Below the pieces are notes generated by a model that was not told the DNA's origin, did not search any database, and worked only from the letters and a program-made list of their open reading frames with translations. Positions 1-6,613 of a stretch of 7,295 nucleotides of DNA are shown in pieces. Source of the stretch: Rhodospirillaceae bacterium CCH5-H10 (GTDB lineage: Bacteria > Pseudomonadota > Alphaproteobacteria > Reyranellales > Reyranellaceae); contig LSKJ01000267.1 in the NCBI GenBank assembly GCA_001557035.1, positions 1 to 7,295 of the forward strand, in the 5' to 3' direction. Within the stretch, counting starts at the first letter, position 1. Each line of letters starts with the position of its first letter. The position numbers and the translations under genes are program-made.

Positions 1-1200
1 GTCGGTACCTTCGTGGCGCTACGCATCCAGATGACGGCCCTGCCGCAGCTCGTCGCGGCCTTCCATTCGCTTGTGGGTCTTGCCGCGGTGTTCGTGGCGG
101 CCGCGGCCTTCATCTCGCCGGAAGCCTTCGGCCTCGGCGTCCCCGGCAAGATCAAGGTCCAGAGCCTGATCGAGATGGGCCTGGGCACCGTGATCGGCGC
201 CATCACCTTCACAGGCTCGGTCGTGGCGTTCGCCAAGCTCCAGGGCCTGGTCTCGGGCTCGCCGCTGATCTTCAAGGGCCAGCATCCGCTGAACGCGCTG
301 CTCGGCATTGCTCTGGTCGTGCTGCTGGTCTGGTTCGCGATGCGCGGCCACACCTCGACCTTCGTCCTGCTGGTGGTGCTGTCGCTGGCCCTTGGTTTCC
401 TGCTGATCCTGCCGATCGGCGGCGCCGACATGCCGGTCGTGGTGTCGATGCTCAATTCCTATTCGGGATGGGCGGCGGCCGGCATCGGCTTCACCCTGGG
501 CAACACCGCGCTGATCGTGACCGGCGCGCTGGTCGGCTCCTCGGGCGCGATCCTGAGCTACATCATGTGCAAGGGCATGAACCGCTCGATCTTCAACGTG
601 ATCCTGGGCGGTTTCGGCACCGACAGCGCGGCGGCCGGCGGCCCGGCCGTCAAGAACGACAAGCCGGTCAAGGCCGGCTCCGCCGAGGACGCGGCCTTCC
701 TGATGAAGAACGCCCAGTCGGTCATCATCGTGCCGGGCTACGGCATGGCGGTGGCGCAGGCCCAGCACACGCTGCGCGAGATGGCCGACCTCCTGAAGAA
801 GGAGGGCGTCCAGGTCCGCTACGCCATCCATCCGGTGGCGGGCCGCATGCCCGGGCACATGAACGTGCTGCTGGCCGAAGCCAACGTGCCCTACGACGAG
901 GTCTTCGAACTCGACGACATCAACCGCGACTTCGCCTCGACCGACGTGGCCTTCGTGATCGGCGCCAACGACGTGACCAACCCGGCCGCCAAGACCGACC
1001 CCAAGAGCGCGATCTACGGCATGCCGATCCTCGACGTGGAGAAGGCGCAGACCGTGCTGTTCGTGAAGCGCGGCATGGCTTCCGGCTATGCCGGCGTCGA
1101 CAACGAGCTGTTCTTCCGCGACAACACGATGATGCTCTTCGCCGACGCCAAGGTGATGTGCGAGAACATCGTGAAGTCGCTCGAGGGCTCGTCGCACTGA
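1..1200 (+). CDS. pntB: NAD(P) transhydrogenase subunit beta, 5'-truncated by window edge
   Basis: Beta subunit of the inner-membrane proton-translocating transhydrogenase, which transfers hydride between NADH and NADP+ using the proton gradient and so supplies NADPH. The frame is open from base 1, so 399 residues are present. E. coli PntB has about 460, so roughly 60-70 N-terminal residues (first membrane helices) lie outside the window. The first half is strongly hydrophobic (domain II), with the conserved stretches around [31 protein letters not shown] and [16 protein letters not shown]. The last ~180 residues are the NADP(H)-binding domain III, with [10 protein letters not shown] from base 736, [28 protein letters not shown] from base 961, and [10 protein letters not shown] near the end. 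It stops with TGA at 1198-1200. pntA subunit genes would be expected upstream. Identification is very secure from memory of the family. Confidence 0.97.
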   Translation, partial: VGTFVALRIQMTALPQLVAAFHSLVGLAAVFVAAAAFISPEAFGLGVPGKIKVQSLIEMGLGTVIGAITFTGSVVAFAKLQGLVSGSPLIFKGQHPLNALLGIALVVLLVWFAMRGHTSTFVLLVVLSLALGFLLILPIGGADMPVVVSMLNSYSGWAAAGIGFTLGNTALIVTGALVGSSGAILSYIMCKGMNRSIFNVILGGFGTDSAAAGGPAVKNDKPVKAGSAEDAAFLMKNAQSVIIVPGYGMAVAQAQHTLREMADLLKKEGVQVRYAIHPVAGRMPGHMNVLLAEANVPYDEVFELDDINRDFASTDVAFVIGANDVTNPAAKTDPKSAIYGMPILDVEKAQTVLFVKRGMASGYAGVDNELFFRDNTMMLFADAKVMCENIVKSLEGSSH

Positions 1201-2117
1201 GCCGGATCGTAGCCATTGGCCTGTTCGCAGCGCTGTTCGCTGTCGGCGCGAACGCCCAGTCTGTCGAGCGGCCAAAGGCAACGTGCAACGGCGCGTTCGT
1301 TGGCGGCGCGGAAGGCATCATTGAGGGGTGTACTGCATACATTGCGGAGAACCCGCAACGAACATCCAACCTCGCGAGAGCATACACCTGGCGCGGGATA
1401 GCTTATAAGGACTTGGGGGAATCGGATCGGGCGATCGAAGATCTGAGCCAGGCCATCGGTATTGAGCCAAGCGTCAGCGCGTTTACCGCCCGGGGGAATG
1501 CCTACTTTAGGAAAGGCGACTACGAAAGGGCCCTGTCTGACTACGAAAGCGCCCTGTCGATCAAGCGGGAAGCGCCTCCCTTGATGCGTATGATCGATGT
1601 CTTCCGGAGGCGGGAGCAATATGATCTGGCGCTGCAAGCCATCGAAGAAGTCATGGAACTCTGGTCTCGGGAAGACCCAGTTTTTCATCTGATCCGAGGC
1701 CATGTTCACAGAGACATCGGTCAGTTCGAGAAATCGCTTCAGGACTTCGAAAAGGCTATCGAACTGGCGCCGAGGTTCGAATCCTTTCGCTCTGACAGAT
1801 GCGTCGCCCTTGCCCTGCTTGGGAAAGCGGAGGAGGGGCTTCCCGATTGCGATCGGGCAATCGACAAGGGGCCTCCAACCGCGGCTAACTTTCTCAATCG
1901 TGGCGCTGTCTATCTCCGGCTGAATCGACCGGACGAGGCCGCAGCCGACTTCGAGCGCGCCTTCGTTGTCGCCCCTGAAGATCCCGAAGCGCTGTATGCC
2001 CGCGGCGTCGGCCGGCGTCTCAAAGGCGACACTGCCGGCGGTGACGCGGATATGGCCTCGGCGAAAGGCCTCGCGCCCAAGGTTGGGCGCCGTCTGGAAA
2101 CGATGGGCATCAAGTGA
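1158..2117 (+). CDS. exported TPR-repeat protein
   Basis: Probable periplasmic tetratricopeptide-repeat scaffold protein of unknown partner. A signal peptide is clear: Ser-Arg, then a hydrophobic run [14 protein letters not shown] and an A-N-A cleavage site before Gln. The mature part has a half repeat with two cysteines (CNG...GCTAYI), then about seven TPR-like units. Examples are [38 protein letters not shown] and [20 protein letters not shown]. The C-terminal [14 protein letters not shown] segment recurs in many alphaproteobacterial TPR proteins. The start is uncertain. GTG at 1158 (AAGG 4 bases upstream) gives 319 residues and a 42-bp overlap into pntB. CTG at 1197, sharing CTGA with the pntB stop and with GAGGG 9 bases upstream, gives 306 residues and a shorter, more typical signal peptide. 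No in-frame ATG, GTG or TTG lies between 1158 and the signal peptide. Bases 1200-1900 look less GC-rich than both flanks, hinting at a different origin. Confidence 0.85.
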   Translation: MREHREVARGLVALSRIVAIGLFAALFAVGANAQSVERPKATCNGAFVGGAEGIIEGCTAYIAENPQRTSNLARAYTWRGIAYKDLGESDRAIEDLSQAIGIEPSVSAFTARGNAYFRKGDYERALSDYESALSIKREAPPLMRMIDVFRRREQYDLALQAIEEVMELWSREDPVFHLIRGHVHRDIGQFEKSLQDFEKAIELAPRFESFRSDRCVALALLGKAEEGLPDCDRAIDKGPPTAANFLNRGAVYLRLNRPDEAAADFERAFVVAPEDPEALYARGVGRRLKGDTAGGDADMASAKGLAPKVGRRLETMGIK

Positions 2118-2728
2118 AGTCCAGCTATCGCTCCGTCATCTTCGACATCGGGGGCGCGGTCGATCTGGAGTTCGCGTGGGAGATGGCGCTCGACGGCGCC
2201 ATCGCCTCTGCCTGCGGGATGGAAAGCATCCGCGTCGATCCCGGAATGGTCGAGGAGGCGTCCGAGCAGGCGGTGACCGCCTTCGCACCCGATGTCACGC
2301 TTCACATGATCGAGACGCTGTGCGGCGGCGAGCCAGCGACCATTGTGCGTGTGGTGCGGCGGGTCGAGGCGATGACGGGGCAGCTCGATGCCTTCCAACT
2401 CCGGCCTGGCATCGAGGACCTGCTGAAACGCGTCAAGGCACGCGGACTCGTACTCGGAGCACGCGAGCCGCGCTGGGAGCGGCTGGAGCGGGCAGGGCTG
2501 GCGGCGCTGTTCGTCCGGGACCTCGCCGTGGCACCGACCGAGTGCATCCTGGTCGGCGACCGGATCGATGCCGACATCGCGCCCGCCAAGGCCGCCGGCA
2601 TGGCGACCATCCAGTTCCGCTCCGGCCGCTGGCGTCGGCAGCGCCCGCGCTCGGAGGCCGAGACGCCCGATGCCGTGGTGACGGACGTCGCCGAGCTGGA
2701 AGCGGCAATCGCGGCGTTCGTGACTTGA
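2114..2728 (+). CDS. HAD-superfamily hydrolase-like protein
   Basis: A 204-residue protein of the haloacid dehalogenase fold; substrate unknown. Motif I is VIFDIGG, with the nucleophile Asp11 present and Gly13 where the general acid Asp usually sits; Gly at this place is also known in some HAD phosphatases such as YihX. Motif IV is clear as GDRIDADIAPAKAAGM, with acidic residues Asp149 and Asp154 for magnesium. The usual motif II Ser/Thr (hydrophobic strand, then S/T-N) is not found: the matching strand at residues 112-118 reads LVLGARE. A cap region lies between motif I and about residue 95. The GTG start at 2114 overlaps the TPR stop as GTGA, indicating translational coupling; there is no strong Shine-Dalgarno. 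It may be an active phosphatase with unusual motifs or a degenerate, non-catalytic member. The fold assignment is firm, the function is not. Confidence 0.82.
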   Translation: MKSSYRSVIFDIGGAVDLEFAWEMALDGAIASACGMESIRVDPGMVEEASEQAVTAFAPDVTLHMIETLCGGEPATIVRVVRRVEAMTGQLDAFQLRPGIEDLLKRVKARGLVLGAREPRWERLERAGLAALFVRDLAVAPTECILVGDRIDADIAPAKAAGMATIQFRSGRWRRQRPRSEAETPDAVVTDVAELEAAIAAFVT

Positions 2729-2779
2729 GTGAAACGCCAGCTACCCTCTGGCTCACCGTGGCGAGAATTCGGAGGCGGC

Positions 2780-2965
2780 ATGTCTTCCAAGACTGATACG
2801 GATGACATGGCTTTTCGCGCATCGAATTCGACGGCTGAGTTGAGACAAGCGGTGGCGAAAGCTCTTGCGGATCCGGCGCCAAGCATTCCCGCCCGAGAAG
2901 TCTTCCGTCGGTTGCGTGAGCTTCATGCAGCGGCATTCGCGACTGATGCGTCGAGCCGAAAATGA
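2780..2965 (+). CDS. small antitoxin-like protein (possible orphan ParD/RelB-type)
   Basis: A 61-residue hydrophilic protein. ATG at 2780 is preferred because GGAGG lies at 2771-2775, though only 4 bases away. An in-frame GTG at 2729, just after the HAD stop, would add 17 residues of poor quality. The N-terminal third is Ser/Thr/Asp-rich. Residues 18-30 form a predicted helix (TAELRQAVAKALA). DPAPSIPAREVFRRLRELHA then resembles the toxin-wrapping tail of many alphaproteobacterial type II antitoxins (pattern aLaDPrPSIPaeEVf-rlr). No ParE/RelE-like reading frame follows. ATG at 2962 overlaps the stop as ATGA, as TA toxin genes often do, but it closes after four codons. The family call is from pattern memory only; it could equally be an unrelated small protein. 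Confidence 0.55.
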   Translation: MSSKTDTDDMAFRASNSTAELRQAVAKALADPAPSIPAREVFRRLRELHAAAFATDASSRK

Positions 2966-3041
2966 TCTCGCGATAAGGCGCTCATCTGAGCGGATGCAGA
3001 AGGACCCAGGTAGCCACGGCATGAACCCAACTGGCGTGGCG

Positions 3042-3074
3042 CGCTCCATTGCCGCTCCATTGCCGCTCTGTTGC
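3042..3074. repeat. three tandem 11-bp units
   Basis: The 11-mer CGCTCCATTGC occurs twice back to back (3042-3052, 3053-3063), followed by a diverged third copy CGCTCTGTTGC (3064-3074). It lies in the non-coding gap between the antitoxin-like gene and the rpsU terminator. It may be a slippage product or a set of spaced protein sites (about one helical turn apart). No function can be assigned. Confidence 0.7.
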
Positions 3075-3080
3075 CCGGCC

Positions 3081-3110
3081 AAACAAAAACCCCCGGGGAT
3101 GCCGGGGGTT
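3081..3110 (-). terminator. rho-independent terminator of rpsU
   Basis: On the minus strand a perfect 9-bp stem (AACCCCCGG with CCGGGGGTT, 3088-3110) closes a 5-base loop and is followed by TTTGTTT (3081-3087), giving a T-rich tail directly after the stem. It begins 24 bases beyond the rpsU stop codon. In the plus direction the tail is TTGTCGTCT, so it should work mainly for the minus strand. Confidence 0.93.
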
Positions 3111-3134
3111 GTCGTCTCGTGCGAGAGGAGAGGA

Positions 3135-3338
3135 CTAGTAGCCCTCGCGCTCCATGCGCTTGCGCATCAGCTTGCGCGTACGGCGGATGGCCTCGGCGCG
3201 CTCACGGGCGCGGCGCTCGGAGGGCTTCTCGTAGTTACGGCGGAGCTTCATCTCGCGGAAGATGCCCTCGCGCTGCATCTTCTTCTTCAGGACGCGCAGC
3301 GCCTGATCGACGTTGTTTTCACGAACGAGAACCTGCAC
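3135..3338 (-). CDS. rpsU: 30S ribosomal protein bS21
   Basis: Small basic protein of the 30S subunit involved in initiation. The 67-residue sequence begins (M)[19 protein letters not shown], then [21 protein letters not shown], and ends in an Arg/Lys-rich helix, as expected for alphaproteobacterial bS21. The start is GTG at 3336-3338, decided by homology at residue 1 and by GGAAGGAAG at 3347-3355, 8 bases upstream. The frame is open further upstream, but that extension has no S21 similarity. It is a single-gene unit: a strong terminator follows, and the gene is divergent from coq9 across 125 bp. A GTG start for an abundant ribosomal protein may tune output down. Confidence 0.96.
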   Translation of the reverse strand: MQVLVRENNVDQALRVLKKKMQREGIFREMKLRRNYEKPSERRARERAEAIRRTRKLMRKRMEREGY

Positions 3339-3407
3339 TTCGATCGCTTCCTTCCAATGCGGCTTGGCCCACGAATGTCCCGGGGCCGGAATTCCAGAGG
3401 CGGCGTA

Positions 3408-3426
3408 GGTATCACAGGGCGATACC
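3408..3426. promoter_or_regulatory. perfect inverted repeat in the rpsU/coq9 divergent region
   Basis: GGTATC (3408-3413) and GATACC (3421-3426) are exact inverted arms around a 7-base spacer, a 19-bp operator-like site. It ends 1 base before the proposed coq9 -35 box (3428) and lies 70 bases upstream of the rpsU start, so a bound dimer could influence both promoters. No regulator is identified; with 6-bp arms, chance occurrence is possible. Confidence 0.45.
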
Positions 3427-3427
3427 C

Positions 3428-3463
3428 TTGGGAACCCCCCCATTGGGGCCTATATTCCACCCC
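3428..3463 (+). promoter_or_regulatory. sigma-70-type promoter for coq9, probably leaderless
   Basis: TTGGGA (3428-3433) and TATATT (3451-3456) are separated by exactly 17 bases and match the -35 and -10 consensus at 4/6 and 5/6 positions. The base 8 downstream of the -10 box is A3464, the A of the coq9 ATG, and no Shine-Dalgarno stands before that ATG. The natural reading is transcription beginning at the start codon. The spacer contains CCCC-ATT-GGGG, a short inverted repeat. Confidence 0.7.
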
Positions 3464-4126
3464 ATGGATGAGCAGAAAACCCCCGATTTTGCGGAAATTG
3501 ACCCGGATGCCAGCCTGAGGGACCGGCTGGCCGACGCTGCTGCCTCCGAGGCGAGCTTCGACGGCTGGACGCGGGCGGCCCTGGCCAGCGCCGCGCGAGG
3601 GCTCGATCTGCCGGCGGGCGAGGGCGAGCGGCTCTTCCCCGGCGGTCCCCTGCAGGTGCTGACCTACCTCAGCCAGCGCTCCGACCGGCGCACCGTCGAG
3701 GACATGGAGAAGGAGGGCGTCATCGCCCTCAAGATCCGCGATCGCATCAAGGCCGCCGTCCGCATCCGGCTGGAACGCCATGCCGGACAGCGCGAATCGG
3801 CCCGGCGAGCGCTTTCCCTGCTGTCGCTGCCGTTCAATGCCCCGCTGGCGCTGAAGCTGCTCTACGGCACCGTGGATGCCATGTGGTACGCCGCCGGCGA
3901 CACCAGCACCGACTTCAATTTCTACACCAAGCGCGCCACCTTGGCCGGCGTCTATTCCTCGACGCTGCTCTACTGGCTGAACGACCGCTCGGCCGACTCA
4001 GAGGCCACCTGGGCCTTCCTCGACCGCCGCATCGACGACGTGATGCGGATCGAGAAGCTGAAGGGGCAGGTCAGGTCGTGGACGAACCCGAAGCGGGCGG
4101 CAGCACGCCCGGCAGCACGTAGGTGA
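3464..4126 (+). CDS. COQ9-family ubiquinone biosynthesis protein (rpsU-divergent)
   Basis: A 220-residue COQ9-family protein. In mitochondria COQ9 is a lipid-binding partner of the COQ7 hydroxylase in ubiquinone synthesis; the bacterial homologues are presumed to act similarly at the inner membrane. The hallmark C-terminal domain is present: LPFNAPLALKLLYGTVDAMWYAAGDTSTDFNFYTKRATLAGVYSSTLLYWL, here split as LPFNAPLALKLLYGTVDA, then MWYAAGDTSTDFNF from residue 140, then YTKRATLAGVYSSTLLYWL. The N-terminal 130 residues are helical and charged. ATG at 3464 follows a promoter but no ribosome binding site, so it is probably leaderless. The divergent rpsU neighbour is the context used in the TIGR02396 family name. 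The basic tail (NPKRAAARPAARR) is encoded in DNA that also codes for the end of purK on the other strand (56-bp convergent overlap). Confidence 0.93.
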   Translation: MDEQKTPDFAEIDPDASLRDRLADAAASEASFDGWTRAALASAARGLDLPAGEGERLFPGGPLQVLTYLSQRSDRRTVEDMEKEGVIALKIRDRIKAAVRIRLERHAGQRESARRALSLLSLPFNAPLALKLLYGTVDAMWYAAGDTSTDFNFYTKRATLAGVYSSTLLYWLNDRSADSEATWAFLDRRIDDVMRIEKLKGQVRSWTNPKRAAARPAARR

Positions 4127-5174
4127 CATGTCCCATCTTGCGGCCGGGGCGGGCTTCAGCCTTGCCGTAGAGGTGCAGCCGGGCCGTCGGTTCGGCAAGG
4201 TAGCGGGGCCAGTCGTTGGCCTCGTCGCCGATCAGGTTCTCCATCCGTGACGGCGCGAGCACGTCGACCGGCCCGAGCGGCAGGCCGCAGATGGCGCGCA
4301 CCAGCTGCTCGAACTGGCTGGTGGCGCAGGCGTCCATCGTCCAGTGACCGGAATTGTGCGGCCGCGGTGCCATCTCGTTGGCGAGCACGCGCCCGTCCTT
4401 CGTGACGAACATTTCCAGCGCCACGAGACCCACGAGATCGAGGCCCTGCGCCAGTTCGATGCCGAAGCGCTCGGCCGTGGCCAGCGTGGCCGCCGGCAGC
4501 CCCGAGGGCACGGTCGTGGTGCGCAGGATGCCGTCGCGATGGCCGTTGATGCCGATCGGAAAGCAGCGCGTGGCGCCGTCCATCCCTCGGGCGACGATGG
4601 CTGAGACCTCGCACTCGAAGTCGACCATCGCCTCGAGGATGCACTCCCGGCGGCCGAGTTTCTCCCAGGCGGCGATGAGGCCCGCCCGGTCCGTCACGCG
4701 CGCCTGGCCCTTGCCGTCGTACCCCTCGGTGCAGGTCTTCAGGATGCCCGGCAGGGCGGTGGCGGCGGCGATGTCAGCCTCGCATCGGATGGGCTGGTAG
4801 TCGGCCGTGCCAATGCCGAGCTTGCGCAGGAAATCCTTCTCGCGGAGCCGATGCTGGGCGAAGTGGATGGGCTTCACGCCGGGGCGGACCGGCTTCAGCT
4901 TCTCGCACTCCAGCACGGCGCCTTCGGGGACGTTCTCGAACTCGTAGGTGACGACGTCGACCTGGGCGGCGAAGCGGGCCAGTGCCTCGGCGTCGTCATA
5001 GGCGCCGCGGACGTGCCCGGCACAGACCTGCGCGGCGATCGGATTTTCGTCGGGGGCGTAAACGACGCACGGATAGCCCAGCCGCGCGGCGGCCAGGGCC
5101 GTCATGCGGCCCAACTGGCCGCCGCCCAGGATACCGATGGTCGATCCCGGCGGCAGAGGGTGCGGCGCCGGCAT
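4071..5174 (-). CDS. purK: N5-carboxyaminoimidazole ribonucleotide synthase
   Basis: ATP-grasp enzyme of purine synthesis: AIR + ATP + bicarbonate gives N5-CAIR, the substrate of the PurE encoded just upstream. The 367 residues are close to the family norm (E. coli about 355). GILGGGQLGRM at residues 14-24 is the N-terminal nucleotide-fold signature. YEFENVP, GYDGKGQ (ATP-binding loop) and NEMAPRPHNSGHWT (metal/substrate region) follow in order, ending with KMGHVTYV. The last ~14 residues (LPGVLPPASGSSTT) are a low-complexity tail lying over the end of coq9. The start ATG (5172-5174) shares its A with the purE stop (TGATG), with no obvious Shine-Dalgarno, so translation probably depends on reinitiation after purE. 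No terminator is visible beyond the stop, which lies inside coq9. Confidence 0.97.
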   Translation of the reverse strand: MPAPHPLPPGSTIGILGGGQLGRMTALAAARLGYPCVVYAPDENPIAAQVCAGHVRGAYDDAEALARFAAQVDVVTYEFENVPEGAVLECEKLKPVRPGVKPIHFAQHRLREKDFLRKLGIGTADYQPIRCEADIAAATALPGILKTCTEGYDGKGQARVTDRAGLIAAWEKLGRRECILEAMVDFECEVSAIVARGMDGATRCFPIGINGHRDGILRTTTVPSGLPAATLATAERFGIELAQGLDLVGLVALEMFVTKDGRVLANEMAPRPHNSGHWTMDACATSQFEQLVRAICGLPLGPVDVLAPSRMENLIGDEANDWPRYLAEPTARLHLYGKAEARPGRKMGHVTYVLPGVLPPASGSSTT

Positions 5175-5707
5175 CAGCGGTGAGACGGAGCGTCGTCAGA
5201 CGGGATCTTGGCGACCGCTGCTGTCTGTCGGGCACGCCAGGCCTCGACGGCGGCCATGATCTTGGCATTGCCAAGGCCGACGATGGAGGCGGCGAGGAGG
5301 GCGGCATTTATGGATCCAGCACGGCCGATGGCCAGCGTCCCGACGGGAATGCCCGCCGGCATCTGGACGATGGAAAGAAGACTGTCCTGCCCCTTCAGGG
5401 CGGCGCTTTCGACCGGAACGCCCAGGACGGGAAGTGGTGTCATGGCAGCGGTCATGCCGGGGAGATGGGCCGCGCCGCCCGCGCCCGCGATGATAACCTG
5501 CAGGCCGCGCCCCTTGGCGCCGGACGCATAGTCCATCATGCGCTTGGGCGTGCGGTGGGCCGAAATGATGCGCGCCTCGAACGGGACGCCCAGCGCCTCC
5601 AGGGTCTCGGCGGCGTGGCGCATGGTCGACCAGTCGGACTGGCTGCCCATGATGAGACCGACCACCGGCTTCGCGGCCGGGCGGCGTGTGCTGGTTTTCT
5701 TGGCCAT
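5174..5707 (-). CDS. purE: N5-carboxyaminoimidazole ribonucleotide mutase (class I PurE)
   Basis: Converts N5-CAIR to CAIR in purine biosynthesis; usually an octamer. The 177 residues carry the class I signatures: [10 protein letters not shown] at 17-26, SAHRTP at 49-54 with His51, and [12 protein letters not shown] at 74-85 with His81, then [10 protein letters not shown] and [14 protein letters not shown] basic, Thr/Lys/Arg-rich leader of ~14 residues precedes the core. The ATG at 5705-5707 lies 8 bases after the stop of the DUF465 gene, and its stop overlaps the purK start by 1 base. The three genes therefore read as one operon. The pairing with PurK fits class I rather than the AIR-carboxylating class II enzyme. 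Confidence 0.97.
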   Translation of the reverse strand: MAKKTSTRRPAAKPVVGLIMGSQSDWSTMRHAAETLEALGVPFEARIISAHRTPKRMMDYASGAKGRGLQVIIAGAGGAAHLPGMTAAMTPLPVLGVPVESAALKGQDSLLSIVQMPAGIPVGTLAIGRAGSINAALLAASIVGLGNAKIMAAVEAWRARQTAAVAKIPSDDAPSHR

Positions 5708-5715
5708 GGCTCTTC

Positions 5716-5940
5716 TCAGGCGATGATATCGGGAATGAGCTGGCTTTCCAGCCGCAGGATCTGGTCCTTGAGCCCGAGCTTGCGCTTCTTGAGACGCTGC
5801 AGCTGGAGCTGGTCGAAGGGCGGCTTCTCGATCAGGCGATCGATCACCTCGTCGAGGTCGCGATGCTCGCTCTTCAGGCCCTCGAGCTTGGCCTTGATGG
5901 TCTCGGCGTCCGGCGGGTCCGACGACGTCAGGTCATTCAT
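5716..5940 (-). CDS. YdcH family (DUF465) small protein
   Basis: A 74-residue, highly charged helical protein. The DUF465 signature is [17 protein letters not shown] at residues 49-65, preceded by a helix ([20 protein letters not shown]); together they should form a helical hairpin or coiled coil. The molecular function of the family is unknown. It is the first gene of the minus-strand purEK unit, 8 bases from purE, so it is probably co-transcribed with purine genes. Start ATG at 5938-5940 has only a weak ribosome binding site. The final residues (SQLIPDIIA) are more hydrophobic than usual. A second family member lies at 6753-6932. Confidence 0.9.
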   Translation of the reverse strand: MNDLTSSDPPDAETIKAKLEGLKSEHRDLDEVIDRLIEKPPFDQLQLQRLKKRKLGLKDQILRLESQLIPDIIA

Positions 5941-6049
5941 GCGGGGCGCACTCGTCCAGGCAGGCTAGCCACGTCGCTCCCGGCCGTGTACCCCGTAGCC
6001 CGCCCAAAGGGAAGCGCCCAGAGGCCAAGCACTCAAAGCCCAAGCAATC
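5941..6049. other. divergent intergenic region, purEK operon / TIGR02444 gene
   Basis: A 109-bp gap that must hold promoters in both directions. I found no convincing -35/-10 pair on either strand. A direct repeat CCAAGCA stands twice just before the GTG start of the plus-strand gene. There is no PurR-like palindrome that I can recognise. Confidence 0.5.
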
Positions 6050-6613
6050 GTGTCGGACTTTCTCCCCCATCCGTTCTGGAATTTCTCGCTCGAGCTCTAT
6101 GCCGGCGAGGGCGTGGCCGAGGCCTGCCTCGACCTGCAGGAGCGCCGCGGCTGCGACGTCAACGTCCTGCTGTTCTGCTGCTGGCTGGGCGCCTCGGGAC
6201 GGCCGACCCTGACGGCGGAGCGTCTGCGCACGATCCTTGCCGCCAGCGACGCCTGGCAGACCGAGGTCGTGAAGCCGCTGCGCGAGATGCGTCGCCGCCT
6301 CAAGGACCGGAGCTGGCCGGGCGCGTTGCCCGAAACCGTGGATGCCGTACGCCGTCGTGTCGCCGACGCGGAGCTGGCTGCCGAGCATGCCGAGCAGCTG
6401 AAGCTCGCCGGGCTGCACACACCGCCCGCCGATCGCGATCGTTCGGCCGAGAAGCGCCTGCGGGCGGCCGTCGGCAACCTCGGCGTCTACGCCGTGTGCC
6501 TGGGTGTCGTGCCGGACGAGGCGGATCGCCGGTCCGTTGCGGCGTTGATACGCGCCACGTTTCCCGCCTTTGCAGCGGTGGAAGTCTCGGAGGCCGTCGG
6601 ACTGGCTGCTTGA
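6050..6613 (+). CDS. TIGR02444 (DUF2390) family protein of unknown function
   Basis: A 187-residue cytosolic protein. The N-terminal signature is PFWNFSLELYAGEGVAEACL from residue 8, then LQERRGCDVNVLLFCCWLG at 29-47, which matches the TIGR02444 family as I remember it. The rest is helical and rich in Arg and Ala, with a conserved-looking NLGVYAVCLG around residues 143-152 and a C-terminal helix. No catalytic motif is apparent and the family has no established role. GTG at 6050 is the likely start, since the signature begins within eight residues of it, but there is no evident Shine-Dalgarno. It is divergent from the DUF465-purEK operon. Confidence 0.88.
   Translation: MSDFLPHPFWNFSLELYAGEGVAEACLDLQERRGCDVNVLLFCCWLGASGRPTLTAERLRTILAASDAWQTEVVKPLREMRRRLKDRSWPGALPETVDAVRRRVADAELAAEHAEQLKLAGLHTPPADRDRSAEKRLRAAVGNLGVYAVCLGVVPDEADRRSVAALIRATFPAFAAVEVSEAVGLAA

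Noticed and set aside
468..1157. Upstream extension of the TPR frame inside pntB
   Set aside because: The extension is Arg/Gly/His-rich shadow sequence of pntB; real TPR gene features (signal peptide, repeats) begin only near 1197.
19..1281. Long minus-strand open frame of 420 codons opposite pntB
   Set aside because: It is rich in His, Arg, Gly and Asp with no recognisable domain, and lies exactly antisense to the conserved pntB frame, as expected in GC-rich DNA.
2729..2779. GTG at 2729 as the start of the antitoxin-like gene
   Set aside because: It gives 17 low-quality residues without a ribosome binding site, whereas ATG 2780 follows GGAGG. It remains possible through coupling to the HAD stop.
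3115..3126. TCTCG-TG-CGAGA mini-hairpin between the rpsU stop and terminator
   Set aside because: A 5-bp stem with a 2-base loop is too tight to be a stable hairpin; the real terminator is the 9-bp stem at 3088-3110.
3339..3443. N-terminal extension of rpsU to an ATG at 3443
   Set aside because: bS21 homology starts at the GTG of 3338, which has a good Shine-Dalgarno; the extension has no family similarity.
3071..3463. Upstream extension of the coq9 frame
   Set aside because: It would run through the rpsU terminator and antisense to rpsU; COQ9 similarity, the promoter and the ATG all point to 3464.
4156..4644. Arg/His-rich minus-strand open frame within purK
   Set aside because: It is an out-of-frame shadow of purK, which has all family motifs across this stretch.
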